This document shows, one piece after another, positions 16,729 through 25,478 of a DNA stretch of 64,000 nucleotides. Under the pieces are notes generated by a model. The model ran no database searches. It saw nothing but the letters and a program-made list of their open reading frames with translations, and had not been told where the DNA came from. The stretch spans positions 1-64,000 of the forward strand of contig CAJJYZ010000007.1 in the NCBI GenBank assembly GCA_905197485.1, written 5' to 3'. Origin of the DNA: an uncultured Lachnospiraceae bacterium. GTDB lineage: Bacteria > Bacillota > Clostridia > Lachnospirales > Lachnospiraceae. The first letter of the stretch is position 1. Each line of letters starts with the position of its first letter. The translations under genes and the position numbers were made by a program.

Positions 16729-18708
16729 ATGGATAATCAGAATAATAGAAACAAGAATAATGACCCTAGAAGGAATAGAAACAATAAGCAGGGATTTGGG
16801 ATTATTCTTATCACTTCAATTCTAACATTATTTCTGGTCTTAGGATTATATCAGATGATGCCGGGAAAAGAGCCGGAAGAGATTTCATATAGTAAATTTT
16901 TGGATATGGTAGAAGCAGGCCAGGTAGAGAAGGTAGTAATCGGTTCCGACAGCATTGAGATTACACCGAAGAAGAAGGAGAATAAGAATCCGTTGTTATC
17001 GTCGGCGACACCGCATTACTATACCGGTGTGATGAGAGATGACAAATTGGTAGACCGTTTGCGGGAAAAGGATGTAGATGTGACGCAGGAGATTCCGAAG
17101 ACAGGAACGATGATGTTCTGGAATGTTATGCTTACATTAGTTCTTCCGACGGCTCTTCTCGTGGGAGCGCTTGTATTTTTGACAAAGAGAATGTCAAAGG
17201 GCGGCGGAATGATGGGAATTGGCAAGAGCAATGCCAAGATTTATGTGGAGAAGTCAACCGGTGTGACGTTTAAAGATGTTGCGGGTCAGGACGAAGCGAA
17301 GGAGTCATTGCAGGAGATTGTAGATTTCCTTCATAATCCTGGGAAGTATACAAGTATCGGAGCGAAACTTCCGAAAGGAGCCCTGCTTGTCGGACCTCCG
17401 GGTACAGGTAAGACATTATTAGCGAAGGCAGTAGCAGGGGAAGCGAAAGTTCCGTTTTTCTCGCTTTCCGGTTCCGCTTTCGTAGAAATGTATGTCGGTG
17501 TCGGCGCTTCCAGAGTACGTGACCTTTTCAAACAGGCACAGGCCATGGCGCCATGTATTATCTTTATCGATGAGATTGATGCGATTGGTAAGAGTCGTGA
17601 CAATGCGATGGGAAGTAATGACGAACGTGAACAGACATTGAACCAGCTTCTGGCAGAGATGGATGGATTTGATACGGATAAGGGGCTTTTGCTTCTTGCG
17701 GCTACAAACAGACCGGAGATTCTGGACCCGGCATTATTGAGACCGGGACGTTTTGACAGACGAATTATCGTAGAAGCGCCGGACCTTAAGGGACGTGTCG
17801 ATGTCCTGAAAGTACATGCAAAAGATGTGAAGATGGATGAGACGGTAGATTTGGAAGCGATTGCGCTTGCAACAAGCGGTGCAGTTGGTTCAGACCTTGC
17901 GAACATGATTAATGAAGCTGCAATCAATGCCGTTAAAAACGGCCGTCAGGTTGTTTCGCAGGCTGATTTATTTGAAGCGGTAGAAGTGGTGCTCGTTGGT
18001 AAAGAAAAGAAAGACCGCATTATGAATGTGGAAGAGCGAAGAATCGTTTCTTATCATGAAGTAGGCCATGCGCTTGTCAGCGCGCTTCAGAAAGATTCCG
18101 AGCCGGTGCAGAAGATTACGATTGTTCCAAGAACAATGGGAGCATTGGGATATGTAATGCAAACACCGGAAGAGGAGAAATTCCTGAATACGAAGAAAGA
18201 ATTGGAGGCAATGCTTGTTGGTCTTCTGGCGGGGCGTGCCGCGGAAGAAATCGTATTTGATACGGTGACAACTGGAGCTTCGAATGATATTGAGAAGGCT
18301 ACAAAAGTAGCAAGAGCCATGATTACCCAGTATGGTATGTCTGAGAAATTCGGTTTGATTGGTTTGGAATCTGTGCAGCATAAATATTTGGATGGACGTC
18401 CGGTCACAAACTGTGGAGAAGAGACTGCCGGAGAGATTGATAAAGAAGTCATGAAGATGCTGAAAGATGCATATGAAGAAGCAAAACGGCTCTTGCGCGA
18501 GAATCGTGATGCTCTTGACCAGATTGCGGCATTCTTGATTGAAAAGGAAACAATCACAGGAAAAGAATTTATGCGTATTTTCCACGAAGTCAAAGGAATT
18601 CCGGAGAATGAAGAAAAGACACAACAGTCTCGCATTGAGATGAAAAGTGAGCCTTCAGAAGAAAAAATGGAAGAGAATCAGATGTTACCACCTGTGGTAG
18701 AAGAATAA
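16729..18708 (+). CDS. ftsH: ATP-dependent zinc metalloprotease FtsH
   Basis: A 659-residue membrane-bound AAA+ protease that degrades misassembled membrane proteins and short-lived regulators. Two transmembrane segments (about 23-44 and 126-146) flank a short extracytoplasmic domain. The AAA+ domain has Walker A GPPGTGKT (222-229), Walker B IIFIDEIDAIG (about 280), and the second region of homology NRPEILDPALLRPGRFDRR (about 327). The zinc site HEVGH is at 443-447 (HEAGH in most homologues; the two His and the Glu are intact). The C-terminal 60 residues are an acidic tail. RBS aacaggagg. Single-gene transcript with promoter and terminator. Clostridia often carry two ftsH copies; whether this is the main one is unknown. 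Confidence 0.96.
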   Translation: MDNQNNRNKNNDPRRNRNNKQGFGIILITSILTLFLVLGLYQMMPGKEPEEISYSKFLDMVEAGQVEKVVIGSDSIEITPKKKENKNPLLSSATPHYYTGVMRDDKLVDRLREKDVDVTQEIPKTGTMMFWNVMLTLVLPTALLVGALVFLTKRMSKGGGMMGIGKSNAKIYVEKSTGVTFKDVAGQDEAKESLQEIVDFLHNPGKYTSIGAKLPKGALLVGPPGTGKTLLAKAVAGEAKVPFFSLSGSAFVEMYVGVGASRVRDLFKQAQAMAPCIIFIDEIDAIGKSRDNAMGSNDEREQTLNQLLAEMDGFDTDKGLLLLAATNRPEILDPALLRPGRFDRRIIVEAPDLKGRVDVLKVHAKDVKMDETVDLEAIALATSGAVGSDLANMINEAAINAVKNGRQVVSQADLFEAVEVVLVGKEKKDRIMNVEERRIVSYHEVGHALVSALQKDSEPVQKITIVPRTMGALGYVMQTPEEEKFLNTKKELEAMLVGLLAGRAAEEIVFDTVTTGASNDIEKATKVARAMITQYGMSEKFGLIGLESVQHKYLDGRPVTNCGEETAGEIDKEVMKMLKDAYEEAKRLLRENRDALDQIAAFLIEKETITGKEFMRIFHEVKGIPENEEKTQQSRIEMKSEPSEEKMEENQMLPPVVEE

Positions 18709-18721
18709 GAGAAAGAATATA

Positions 18722-18779
18722 AAACATGCTGCTATACTCCTTGCATTAGATTTGACAAGGGATATGGCAGCATGTTTTT
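18722..18779 (+). terminator. Terminator after ftsH
   Basis: AAACATGCTGC (18722-18732) pairs with GCAGCATGTTT (18767-18777), with further inner pairing (ccttg/caagg), followed by T residues. It can also act on the convergent epimerase-like gene. Confidence 0.82.
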
Positions 18780-18808
18780 GAATTATAGTCTTTTCATCTA
18801 CTTTGTAT

Positions 18809-19684
18809 TTAAAAGATTTCTATTGTCCAAGTATTCGTATAAGTTTTCCCGGCTTCTAAGGAAATAAGATTTTTCTGTGTCTCGAGGTTTTCTATGACAT
18901 TTTCTCTGGCAGGAAGAGAGGACCATGGTTCGATGCATACGTAATTTACAGCTGTCTTTGGCCAATGCCAGAAACCAATATATTTCATTTCAGGAAAGCT
19001 TACTTTCACAGATTTTGTTCCTTTTTTAGATTTAAGAGTTACTTCTTTTGCAGTATTGTGAAGCACAATCGCATCTTCGTCAAACATATCATGGGATAAA
19101 GGAAGAAAAATATCATCTTCCAATGAATAAGAGGCATGTTCTTCGGTAACAAAACATTTTTCTGAGAAGGTAACCTGATATGGTTTACAAGGAATTCCAA
19201 ATTCTAAAACATAATCTTCGAAATTCAAATGATTTTCCAACGGAACATTAAATCCAGGATGTCCTCCGATACCAAAGTACATGGTTTTATTATCTTGATT
19301 ATAAACTTGATAGGTGATAATAATTTTGTTATCTATGACTTTGTGATGAAGCAGGTATTCGAATCGAAAAGGATACATAGTTCTAAGTTTTTCATTATCA
19401 TTGATTTTGAGAGTTAATTCATTATCGGTTTGACTGAGTAGTTCCATCTTTTCATTCGGAAGAAATCCATGAATATCCAAAGAATACTGTTTTCCCTGGT
19501 ATTCATATGTTTTATTATTGAGTCTTCCGATATATGGAAAAAGATTCGGTGCATGGTCCGGCCATGTGTCAGAGTCACCCTGCCAAAGATATTCTGTGCC
19601 ATCACAAGCTTTAATAGATTGCATTTCTCCGCCTTTTGACGATACAGTTAGACTTAATTTTTCTGTGCTAATCGTATACTTCAT
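18809..19684 (-). CDS. Aldose 1-epimerase-like protein (LacX type)
   Basis: A 291-residue galactose mutarotase-fold protein, which interconverts alpha and beta anomers of a free sugar or a sugar phosphate. The N-terminal AELVSLKG-like segment is here SSKGGEMQSIK, followed by EYLWQGD, PNLFPYIGRL and GGHPGFNVPL (about 168-177, with the probable catalytic His). The LacX group lacks a well-defined substrate. ATG 19684 is preferred to the TTG two codons upstream because ggag lies 9 nt before it. The gene is divergent from the FadR-type regulator and the glycoside/peptide locus, so it may work on sugars released there. Confidence 0.85.
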   Translation of the reverse strand: MKYTISTEKLSLTVSSKGGEMQSIKACDGTEYLWQGDSDTWPDHAPNLFPYIGRLNNKTYEYQGKQYSLDIHGFLPNEKMELLSQTDNELTLKINDNEKLRTMYPFRFEYLLHHKVIDNKIIITYQVYNQDNKTMYFGIGGHPGFNVPLENHLNFEDYVLEFGIPCKPYQVTFSEKCFVTEEHASYSLEDDIFLPLSHDMFDEDAIVLHNTAKEVTLKSKKGTKSVKVSFPEMKYIGFWHWPKTAVNYVCIEPWSSLPARENVIENLETQKNLISLEAGKTYTNTWTIEIF

Positions 19685-19712
19685 AAACAAACTCTCCTTT
19701 GAATTTTATGAT

Positions 19713-19741
19713 TTATTATGTTTTTTGAATTTTAATGTCAA
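19713..19741 (-). promoter_or_regulatory. Predicted promoter of the epimerase-like gene
   Basis: On the minus strand TTGACA (19741-19736), 17 bp, TAATAA (19718-19713). A further TATAAT-like box lies upstream, so a second start is possible. Confidence 0.5.
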
Positions 19742-19824
19742 TAAATGTCTTTATTATACCTAGTATTCTGAAAAAAAGGAAGTGGAAATCACTATACAGT
19801 AGTCACAAATTGATTTTACAAAAA

Positions 19825-19834
19825 TTGTGCACAA
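19825..19834. promoter_or_regulatory. Candidate operator of the FadR/GntR-type regulator
   Basis: TTGTGCACAA is a perfect 10-bp palindrome, set 22 bp upstream of the -35 box at 19856. It fits the general GntR-family half-site pattern (GT...AC) and lies between the divergent epimerase-like gene and the regulator gene. Binding is inferred, not shown. Confidence 0.45.
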
Positions 19835-19855
19835 ATGATAAAAATAATATTTGAG

Positions 19856-19884
19856 TTGACATAAAAATAGATAATATATATAAT
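19856..19884 (+). promoter_or_regulatory. Predicted promoter of the glycopeptide locus
   Basis: Consensus TTGACA at 19856-19861, exactly 17 bp, consensus TATAAT at 19879-19884, 31 bp before the regulator start. It is the strongest promoter match in the window. Confidence 0.8.
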
Positions 19885-19914
19885 GACGATAGAAGAAAGA
19901 ATAGAGGAGTCATT

Positions 19915-20613
19915 ATGATAACACCGATTAAAAGAATTTCTTTGCAATCAGAGATTATTAAATATATTCAGAAATATATTGAAGAAAATCAGTTGCATGA
20001 AGGTGATAAGCTTCCTTCTCAAGGACAGTTTATAGAAATGATGCAGGTCAGTCGGACAGCTCTTCGTGAAGCCTTTAAAACATTGGAAGCTGAAAACATT
20101 GTGGAAGTGAAAAATGGAAAAGGAATTTACGTTGGGAGCGGTGGACAACAAAGCTATTCTATACAATCTATCTTAGGGTTTACGCAAGAGAAGGAGCGAC
20201 TGTTAGAAGCGCTGGAAGCCAGAAGAGCAATGGAAAAAGAATTGCTTGTTATGGTCATTCATTCTGCGACAGACCAGGAGATGGAAGAATTAGGAAGAAT
20301 CACAGAGAATCTTATGAAAAAGGTTCGTGCAAATTTGCAGGATACGAAAGAGGATAAAGAATTTCATGAGATGATTTATAAAATGTGCCATAATCAAGTT
20401 TTTTATGCAATGCTGGATTTGTTAGACAAATATACAGAAAAATTGTGGGAATTTCCGTTGGAAATGACAGACCCGTTTAAGGAAAGCATGCCGTATCATG
20501 AAGAACTATACGATGCGTTACGTAACAGAGATGTGAAGAGAGCACAGAAAATTAACAATAAATTGCTTGATTGTGTTTATGCGGACATTGTAAATCAACT
20601 AAAAAAAATATAG
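19915..20613 (+). CDS. FadR-type GntR transcriptional regulator
   Basis: A 232-residue regulator with an N-terminal winged helix (LHEGDKLPSQGQFIEMMQVSRT pattern at about 25-45, then AFKTLEAENIVEVKNGKGIYV split over the wing) and an all-helical C-terminal FCD effector domain (about 90-225, EARRAMEKELL, FHEMIYKMCHN, YHEELYDALRNRD). The FCD metal-binding His residues are partly visible. Such regulators sense small organic acids, sugars or amino acids. RBS gaggag. It heads the 18.5 kb co-directional gene run, so it is likely the local regulator. Confidence 0.88.
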   Translation: MITPIKRISLQSEIIKYIQKYIEENQLHEGDKLPSQGQFIEMMQVSRTALREAFKTLEAENIVEVKNGKGIYVGSGGQQSYSIQSILGFTQEKERLLEALEARRAMEKELLVMVIHSATDQEMEELGRITENLMKKVRANLQDTKEDKEFHEMIYKMCHNQVFYAMLDLLDKYTEKLWEFPLEMTDPFKESMPYHEELYDALRNRDVKRAQKINNKLLDCVYADIVNQLKKI

Positions 20614-20690
20614 AGGATTAAGTATTTTATTTTTATATTTCAAGCTATATTATAGCATATAGATGATAGCATGATAGGAAGGTGAAAGAG

Positions 20691-21857
20691 ATGAGTGGAG
20701 AGACAGGAATGATTTTAGAACATTATGGTGAAGAGTATGAGAAGTACTATCATGCGATTGTACCTCCGATTTTTATGAACTCGCTGCATGTATTCGATTC
20801 CATTGACGATTATTATGATTTGGATATAACGGATAAACACAGCTATTGCTATGGACGTGTGCAGAATCCGACAGTACGCATTTTAGAAGATAAAATTGCG
20901 GCACTGGAATCAGGTCAAGTCTGTTATGCATTTTCTTCCGGAATGGCAGCGGCTACGGCGGCAGTATTGGGAGTGTGTACAACCGGAGGACATGTTATCT
21001 GTATAAAAAATGCATACGGACCTTTAAAAAGTTTCCTGTCAGGATATTGTAAGGAACATATGCAAATAACAACAACATTTGTGGAGGGCAATCAAGTACA
21101 AGAATTTGAAGATGTGATACAGAACAATACGCAGCTCATTGTGTTGGAGAGCCCGTCATCCGTTATCTTTTCTGTACAAGATATTGTCAAAGTTTCGGAA
21201 TTGGCAAAAGAAAGAGGAATTAAAGTTTATATTGACAATACATTCTGTACTCCCATTTATCAAAAACCACTTGAGCTAGGAGCCGATTTGGTGATGCATA
21301 CAACATCGAAATATCTTGGGGGACACAGTGATTTGATTGGCGGAGTTCTTATTATGCGAGACAGAGAACTTGCTGAGAAAATAAGAAACATGAGAGAACA
21401 ATTGGGAAGTATTATTGGTCCGATGGAAGGCTGGTTAATTTTGAGAGGGCTTCGGACTTTGGAACTTCGGGTGAGAGAACATGGAAAAACAGCACAGGAA
21501 ATAGCCGAATGGTTAGAAAAGCATCCGAAAGTAAAGAAAGTATATTATCCGGGGCTGTTATCTCATCCGCAATATGAGTTGATTCGTAGACAGCAAAGTG
21601 GAAGCACAGGGCTTTTGAGTTTTGAAATTGATGGGACAGTAGAACAGGCCAAGAAGTTTTGCGGTATGTTGAAAGTATTTAAAATAGGTGTTTCTTGGGG
21701 AGGATTTGAAAGTCTTGTGATGATGCCATATGCAAGACAAAGTGACGAGATGTCTAAGTCTATGGGTGGAACCAGTAATATCATTCGGATACATTGTGGA
21801 TTGGAGGGAGTCGAGATACTGAAAAATGATTTAGAAGAAGCATTTCATGATATTTAA
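20691..21857 (+). CDS. PLP-dependent trans-sulfuration-family lyase
   Basis: A 388-residue enzyme of the Cys/Met metabolism PLP family (cystathionine gamma-synthase / beta-lyase / methionine gamma-lyase fold). The PLP lysine is K207 in TTSKYLGGHSDLIGG; other landmarks are YGRVQNPTVRILEDKIAALE (split across about 60-80), SSGMAA (about 90) and YPGLLSHPQYEL (about 283). ATG 20691 is chosen because ggaagg lies 8 nt upstream; GTG 20682 lies inside the RBS. Neighbouring genes are not sulfur-metabolic: it sits between the regulator and a GH36 glycosidase. A beta- or gamma-elimination on an amino acid released from imported peptides is therefore plausible. Exact reaction unknown. Confidence 0.85.
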   Translation: MSGETGMILEHYGEEYEKYYHAIVPPIFMNSLHVFDSIDDYYDLDITDKHSYCYGRVQNPTVRILEDKIAALESGQVCYAFSSGMAAATAAVLGVCTTGGHVICIKNAYGPLKSFLSGYCKEHMQITTTFVEGNQVQEFEDVIQNNTQLIVLESPSSVIFSVQDIVKVSELAKERGIKVYIDNTFCTPIYQKPLELGADLVMHTTSKYLGGHSDLIGGVLIMRDRELAEKIRNMREQLGSIIGPMEGWLILRGLRTLELRVREHGKTAQEIAEWLEKHPKVKKVYYPGLLSHPQYELIRRQQSGSTGLLSFEIDGTVEQAKKFCGMLKVFKIGVSWGGFESLVMMPYARQSDEMSKSMGGTSNIIRIHCGLEGVEILKNDLEEAFHDI

Positions 21858-21886
21858 AATAATAGATAGAACAGGCGGGATGAATT

Positions 21887-24121
21887 ATGGCGATTATATT
21901 TCATAGAGAAACACAAGAGTTTCATTTATACAACAAAGAAATTAGTTATGTGATGGCAGTATTAGAAAATGGACAGCTCGGACAGATTTATTTCGGGAAA
22001 AAAGTTCATGATTGTAAAAGTTTTAGAGAATATATTGAATACGGAAGAAAAGATATGGCACCATGTGCATTTCAAGGAAACCGGGAATTCTCCATGGAGT
22101 ATTTAAGACAAGAGTATCCTTCCTATGGAAGAGGGGATATGAGATATCCGGCTTATGAAATCCTTCAGGAAGATGGAAGCAGAATTTCAGAATTTCAATA
22201 TGATAGTTATGAAATTTATCGTGGAAAAAAGAAATTAAAAGGCCTGCCTGCAGTTTACACAGAATCGGATAAGGAAGCTGAAACATTAGAAATTACGTTG
22301 AAAGACAGAGTGATAGGAACGACATTGATTCTTTCTTACACAATATTTGAAGATATGCCGGTTATATGTAGAAATGCAAGATTTGAACACCAAGGAAAAC
22401 ATGAGATTTCTTTGGAACAGGCAATGAGTTTAAATGTAGATTTTGCAGATGCGGATTATGAAATGGTGACATTGACAGGAGCATGGGCAAGAGAGCGGTA
22501 TATAAAAATACAGCAACTGCATGAAGGAATACAGTCCATCTATAGTATGAGAGGACATAGCAGTCACCAGTTCAATCCATTCTTCGCATTGAAGAGAAAA
22601 AATACGACGGAAGACTCGGGAGAAGTAATCGGATTCAGCCTTGTGTATAGCGGTAATTTTCTCGGACAAGTTAATGTGGACACGTTTCATGTGACAAGAG
22701 CAATGATAGGAATTCATCCGGAAGGATTTTCCTGGACGTTAAAAAAGGGAGAGACATTTCAGACACCGGAGGCTGTTCTTGTGTATTCGGAGCATGGAAT
22801 GAATGGTATGAGTCAGACATTTCATAGACTCTACCGGACAAGACTGGCAAGAGGTTTCTGGAAAGCGAAAGAAAGACCGGTCGTCATTAACAATTGGGAA
22901 GCAACGTTTATGAACTTTGACGAAGAAAAAATCATGCATATCGCAACGACAGCAAGAGACTTAGGTGTTGAAATGTTCGTGCTGGATGACGGATGGTTTG
23001 GAAAAAGAGATGATGACACAACTTCTCTAGGAGATTGGTATCCGGATTTCAGAAAGCTTCCGAATGGCATCAAAGGAATTGCAGAAAAGATAGAGCAATT
23101 AGGAATGAAGTTTGGACTTTGGATTGAACCGGAAATGGTCAGTAAAGAAAGTAATCTTTACCGAGAACATCCAGATTGGCTGATTGGTACGGAAAATCGA
23201 CCGATTTGTCATGGGAGAAACCAATATGTCTTAGATTTTTCAAAAGAAGAAGTTGTAGATTATATTGGAGATTTACTTTGCAACACATTGAGGGATGCAC
23301 CGATATCGTATATTAAATGGGATATGAATCGAAGTATTTCCGAAGCTTTTTCAAGAGGAAGAGATAGAAAAGAACAGGGGAAGCTTTTCCACAGACATAT
23401 TCTTGGAATCTATCGTTTGTATGAGAGATTAACAACAGAATTTCCTCAAATCTTATTTGAGTCATGTGCAAGTGGAGGGGCAAGATTTGACCCGGGAATG
23501 CTTTATTATGCGCCACAGTGTTGGACATCCGACAATACAGATGCGGTTGAGAGAATCAGAATTCAGTATGGTACAAGCATGGTTTATCCATTAAGTTCCA
23601 TGGGATGCCATGTATCTGAGGCTCCGAATCAGCAGACTTTTCGAAATACCCCGCTTCAAACGAGAGCAGATGTAGCATATTTTGGATGTTTTGGATATGA
23701 GATGGATTTGAATACTCTAACAGAAGAGGAAAAGAATCAGATTAAAAGGCAAGTGGAATTTTATAAATCCTATAGGAAACTAATTATGGAAGGAACTTTC
23801 TATCGGGTCTTAAGTCCGTTTGAATTGGATGAGGCGGGATGGGAAGTGGTCTCTGAAGATAGAAATACGGTGTTGGCAGCTTACTATCGAATGAGGCAGC
23901 CGTCCAATGCGCCTTATAAGAGATTTTACTTTAAAGGATTAGATGAGAACAAATGTTATCGATTAAAAGGAAATGAAGATGTGTATTATGGTGACGAGCT
24001 GATGCATATGGGAATGGTGATTTCAGATTATGCATCAGGAGTTGGAAGAGATACTTCACATCAGGGAGATTATCAATCAAGGCTTTTCATATTGGAAGCA
24101 GTCCAGGAGGAAGAATTATGA
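21887..24121 (+). CDS. GH36 alpha-galactosidase-type glycosidase
   Basis: A 744-residue intracellular retaining glycosidase with an N-terminal beta-sandwich, central (beta/alpha)8 barrel and C-terminal beta domain. The nucleophile is D479 in KWDMNR and the acid/base D549 in TSDNTDA; DDGWFG (about 365) also belongs to the family. The usual CSGGGGR loop reads CASGGAR (from C527), a change near the substrate pocket that could shift preference, for example toward N-acetylgalactosaminides. No signal peptide. The downstream gene overlaps by 4 bp. Family activity is removal of terminal alpha-galactose; exact specificity is open. Confidence 0.92.
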   Translation: MAIIFHRETQEFHLYNKEISYVMAVLENGQLGQIYFGKKVHDCKSFREYIEYGRKDMAPCAFQGNREFSMEYLRQEYPSYGRGDMRYPAYEILQEDGSRISEFQYDSYEIYRGKKKLKGLPAVYTESDKEAETLEITLKDRVIGTTLILSYTIFEDMPVICRNARFEHQGKHEISLEQAMSLNVDFADADYEMVTLTGAWARERYIKIQQLHEGIQSIYSMRGHSSHQFNPFFALKRKNTTEDSGEVIGFSLVYSGNFLGQVNVDTFHVTRAMIGIHPEGFSWTLKKGETFQTPEAVLVYSEHGMNGMSQTFHRLYRTRLARGFWKAKERPVVINNWEATFMNFDEEKIMHIATTARDLGVEMFVLDDGWFGKRDDDTTSLGDWYPDFRKLPNGIKGIAEKIEQLGMKFGLWIEPEMVSKESNLYREHPDWLIGTENRPICHGRNQYVLDFSKEEVVDYIGDLLCNTLRDAPISYIKWDMNRSISEAFSRGRDRKEQGKLFHRHILGIYRLYERLTTEFPQILFESCASGGARFDPGMLYYAPQCWTSDNTDAVERIRIQYGTSMVYPLSSMGCHVSEAPNQQTFRNTPLQTRADVAYFGCFGYEMDLNTLTEEEKNQIKRQVEFYKSYRKLIMEGTFYRVLSPFELDEAGWEVVSEDRNTVLAAYYRMRQPSNAPYKRFYFKGLDENKCYRLKGNEDVYYGDELMHMGMVISDYASGVGRDTSHQGDYQSRLFILEAVQEEEL

Positions 24122-25416
24122 GAAGAATCACATGTGCAATTGCAGGATTAGGGAACAGAGGAAATGATATTTATGGACATTATGAATTCGTAAGACCGGA
24201 GGAAATGAAAGTCGTTGCGATTGCAGAACCGATGAAAGAAAAAAGAGAGTGCGCGAAGAAGACGTATCAGTTGGATGATTCACATTGTTTTGAAACGGCA
24301 GAAGACTTATTAAGTCAACCGCAGTTAGCAGACGTAATTGTGATTGCGACACAAGACCGTCAGCATGTAGAACAGGCAGTAAAGGCGTTAAGTCTTGGTT
24401 ATCATGTGCTATGTGAAAAGCCGATTTCACCATCGGCAGAGGAGTGCAGAAGACTTCAAAAAGCAGCACATGAATATCGTAGGATTGTAGCGGTCGGTCA
24501 TGTACTTCGATATACACCGTTTTATTCCAAAGTAAAAGAATTGATAGATTCTGGAAGAATCGGAGATATTGTTTCCATACAGGCGATGGAACATGTTACT
24601 TACTGGCATCAGGCACATAGTTATGTGAGAGGCAACTGGAGAGATTCCGATGAGACAAGCCCAATGATTCTTGCAAAGAGCTGCCATGATTGTGATATTT
24701 TTTCATGGCTGATTGGAAAAGAATGTAAAAGAGTTTCATCATTTGGAAGTCTATCTCACTTTAGAAAGGAGCAAGCGCCGGAAGGAGCAACGCTTCGATG
24801 CTTAGATGGATGCAAGGCAAAGAAAAACTGTCCATATGATGCGGAAAAAATCTATGTTGAAAATAAAAAAATCGGTATCAGAAGAGTGATAGAAGATGGA
24901 AAAACAGGAGATGATGCATGGCCGGTATGCATTTTATCACCAAATGATTTGAGCGAAGAGGCCATTTATCATGCATTGGAAACGGGACCATATGGCCGTT
25001 GCGTATATTATTGTGACAATAACGTTGTGGACCATCAGGTAGTAAACATGGAGTTTGAGGACGGAATTACTGTAGATTTCCAAATGTGTGCGTTCACAGG
25101 ACATGGAGGAAGAACCATCCATGTTTGTGGAACAAAAGGGGATATATACGGAAACCTTGGCGAAAGCAAAGTAATGATAGAGGAATTTGGGGAAAATCCG
25201 GAAACGTTTGACGTCAAGGAAGGAGATATGAGCGGTCATGCAGGGGGAGATAACCGATTGATACATGATTTTCTCGTAGCTGTAGAAAAAGGAGCGGATG
25301 AAGAAGCTCTTAGAACAGGAATTGATGTTTCGATTCAGAGTCATTTGATTGCGTTGGCAGCAGAACAGTCAAGGCTGGCTGGGGGAATACCAGTAAAACT
25401 TGATGAAGTTCGATAA
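24118..25416 (+). CDS. Gfo/Idh/MocA-family oxidoreductase
   Basis: A 432-residue NAD(P)-dependent oxidoreductase. The Rossmann motif is GLGNRG (about 10-15), and VLCEKPIS (about 98-105) holds the conserved EKP lysine. The C-terminal substrate domain has a Cys-rich insertion C-x3-C-x4-C (RCLDGCKAKKNCPYD, about 224-238), known in a subset of this family and possibly a metal site. Start overlaps the GH36 stop (ATGA). In sugar loci these enzymes oxidise or epimerise sugar rings; some (GH109) cleave glycosides through an NAD-dependent oxidation. Which applies here cannot be told. Confidence 0.88.
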   Translation: MRRITCAIAGLGNRGNDIYGHYEFVRPEEMKVVAIAEPMKEKRECAKKTYQLDDSHCFETAEDLLSQPQLADVIVIATQDRQHVEQAVKALSLGYHVLCEKPISPSAEECRRLQKAAHEYRRIVAVGHVLRYTPFYSKVKELIDSGRIGDIVSIQAMEHVTYWHQAHSYVRGNWRDSDETSPMILAKSCHDCDIFSWLIGKECKRVSSFGSLSHFRKEQAPEGATLRCLDGCKAKKNCPYDAEKIYVENKKIGIRRVIEDGKTGDDAWPVCILSPNDLSEEAIYHALETGPYGRCVYYCDNNVVDHQVVNMEFEDGITVDFQMCAFTGHGGRTIHVCGTKGDIYGNLGESKVMIEEFGENPETFDVKEGDMSGHAGGDNRLIHDFLVAVEKGADEEALRTGIDVSIQSHLIALAAEQSRLAGGIPVKLDEVR

Positions 25417-25478
25417 TATTTATGAGGATATCGGAGCGCTGAAGCGCTTTGAAATAAAAAAGAGAGAGAGGTAACATT

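Noticed and set aside
18052..18069. FtsH zinc motif HEVGH as a sign of an inactive protease
   Set aside because: Only the middle Ala is changed to Val; both His ligands and the catalytic Glu are present, so activity is expected.
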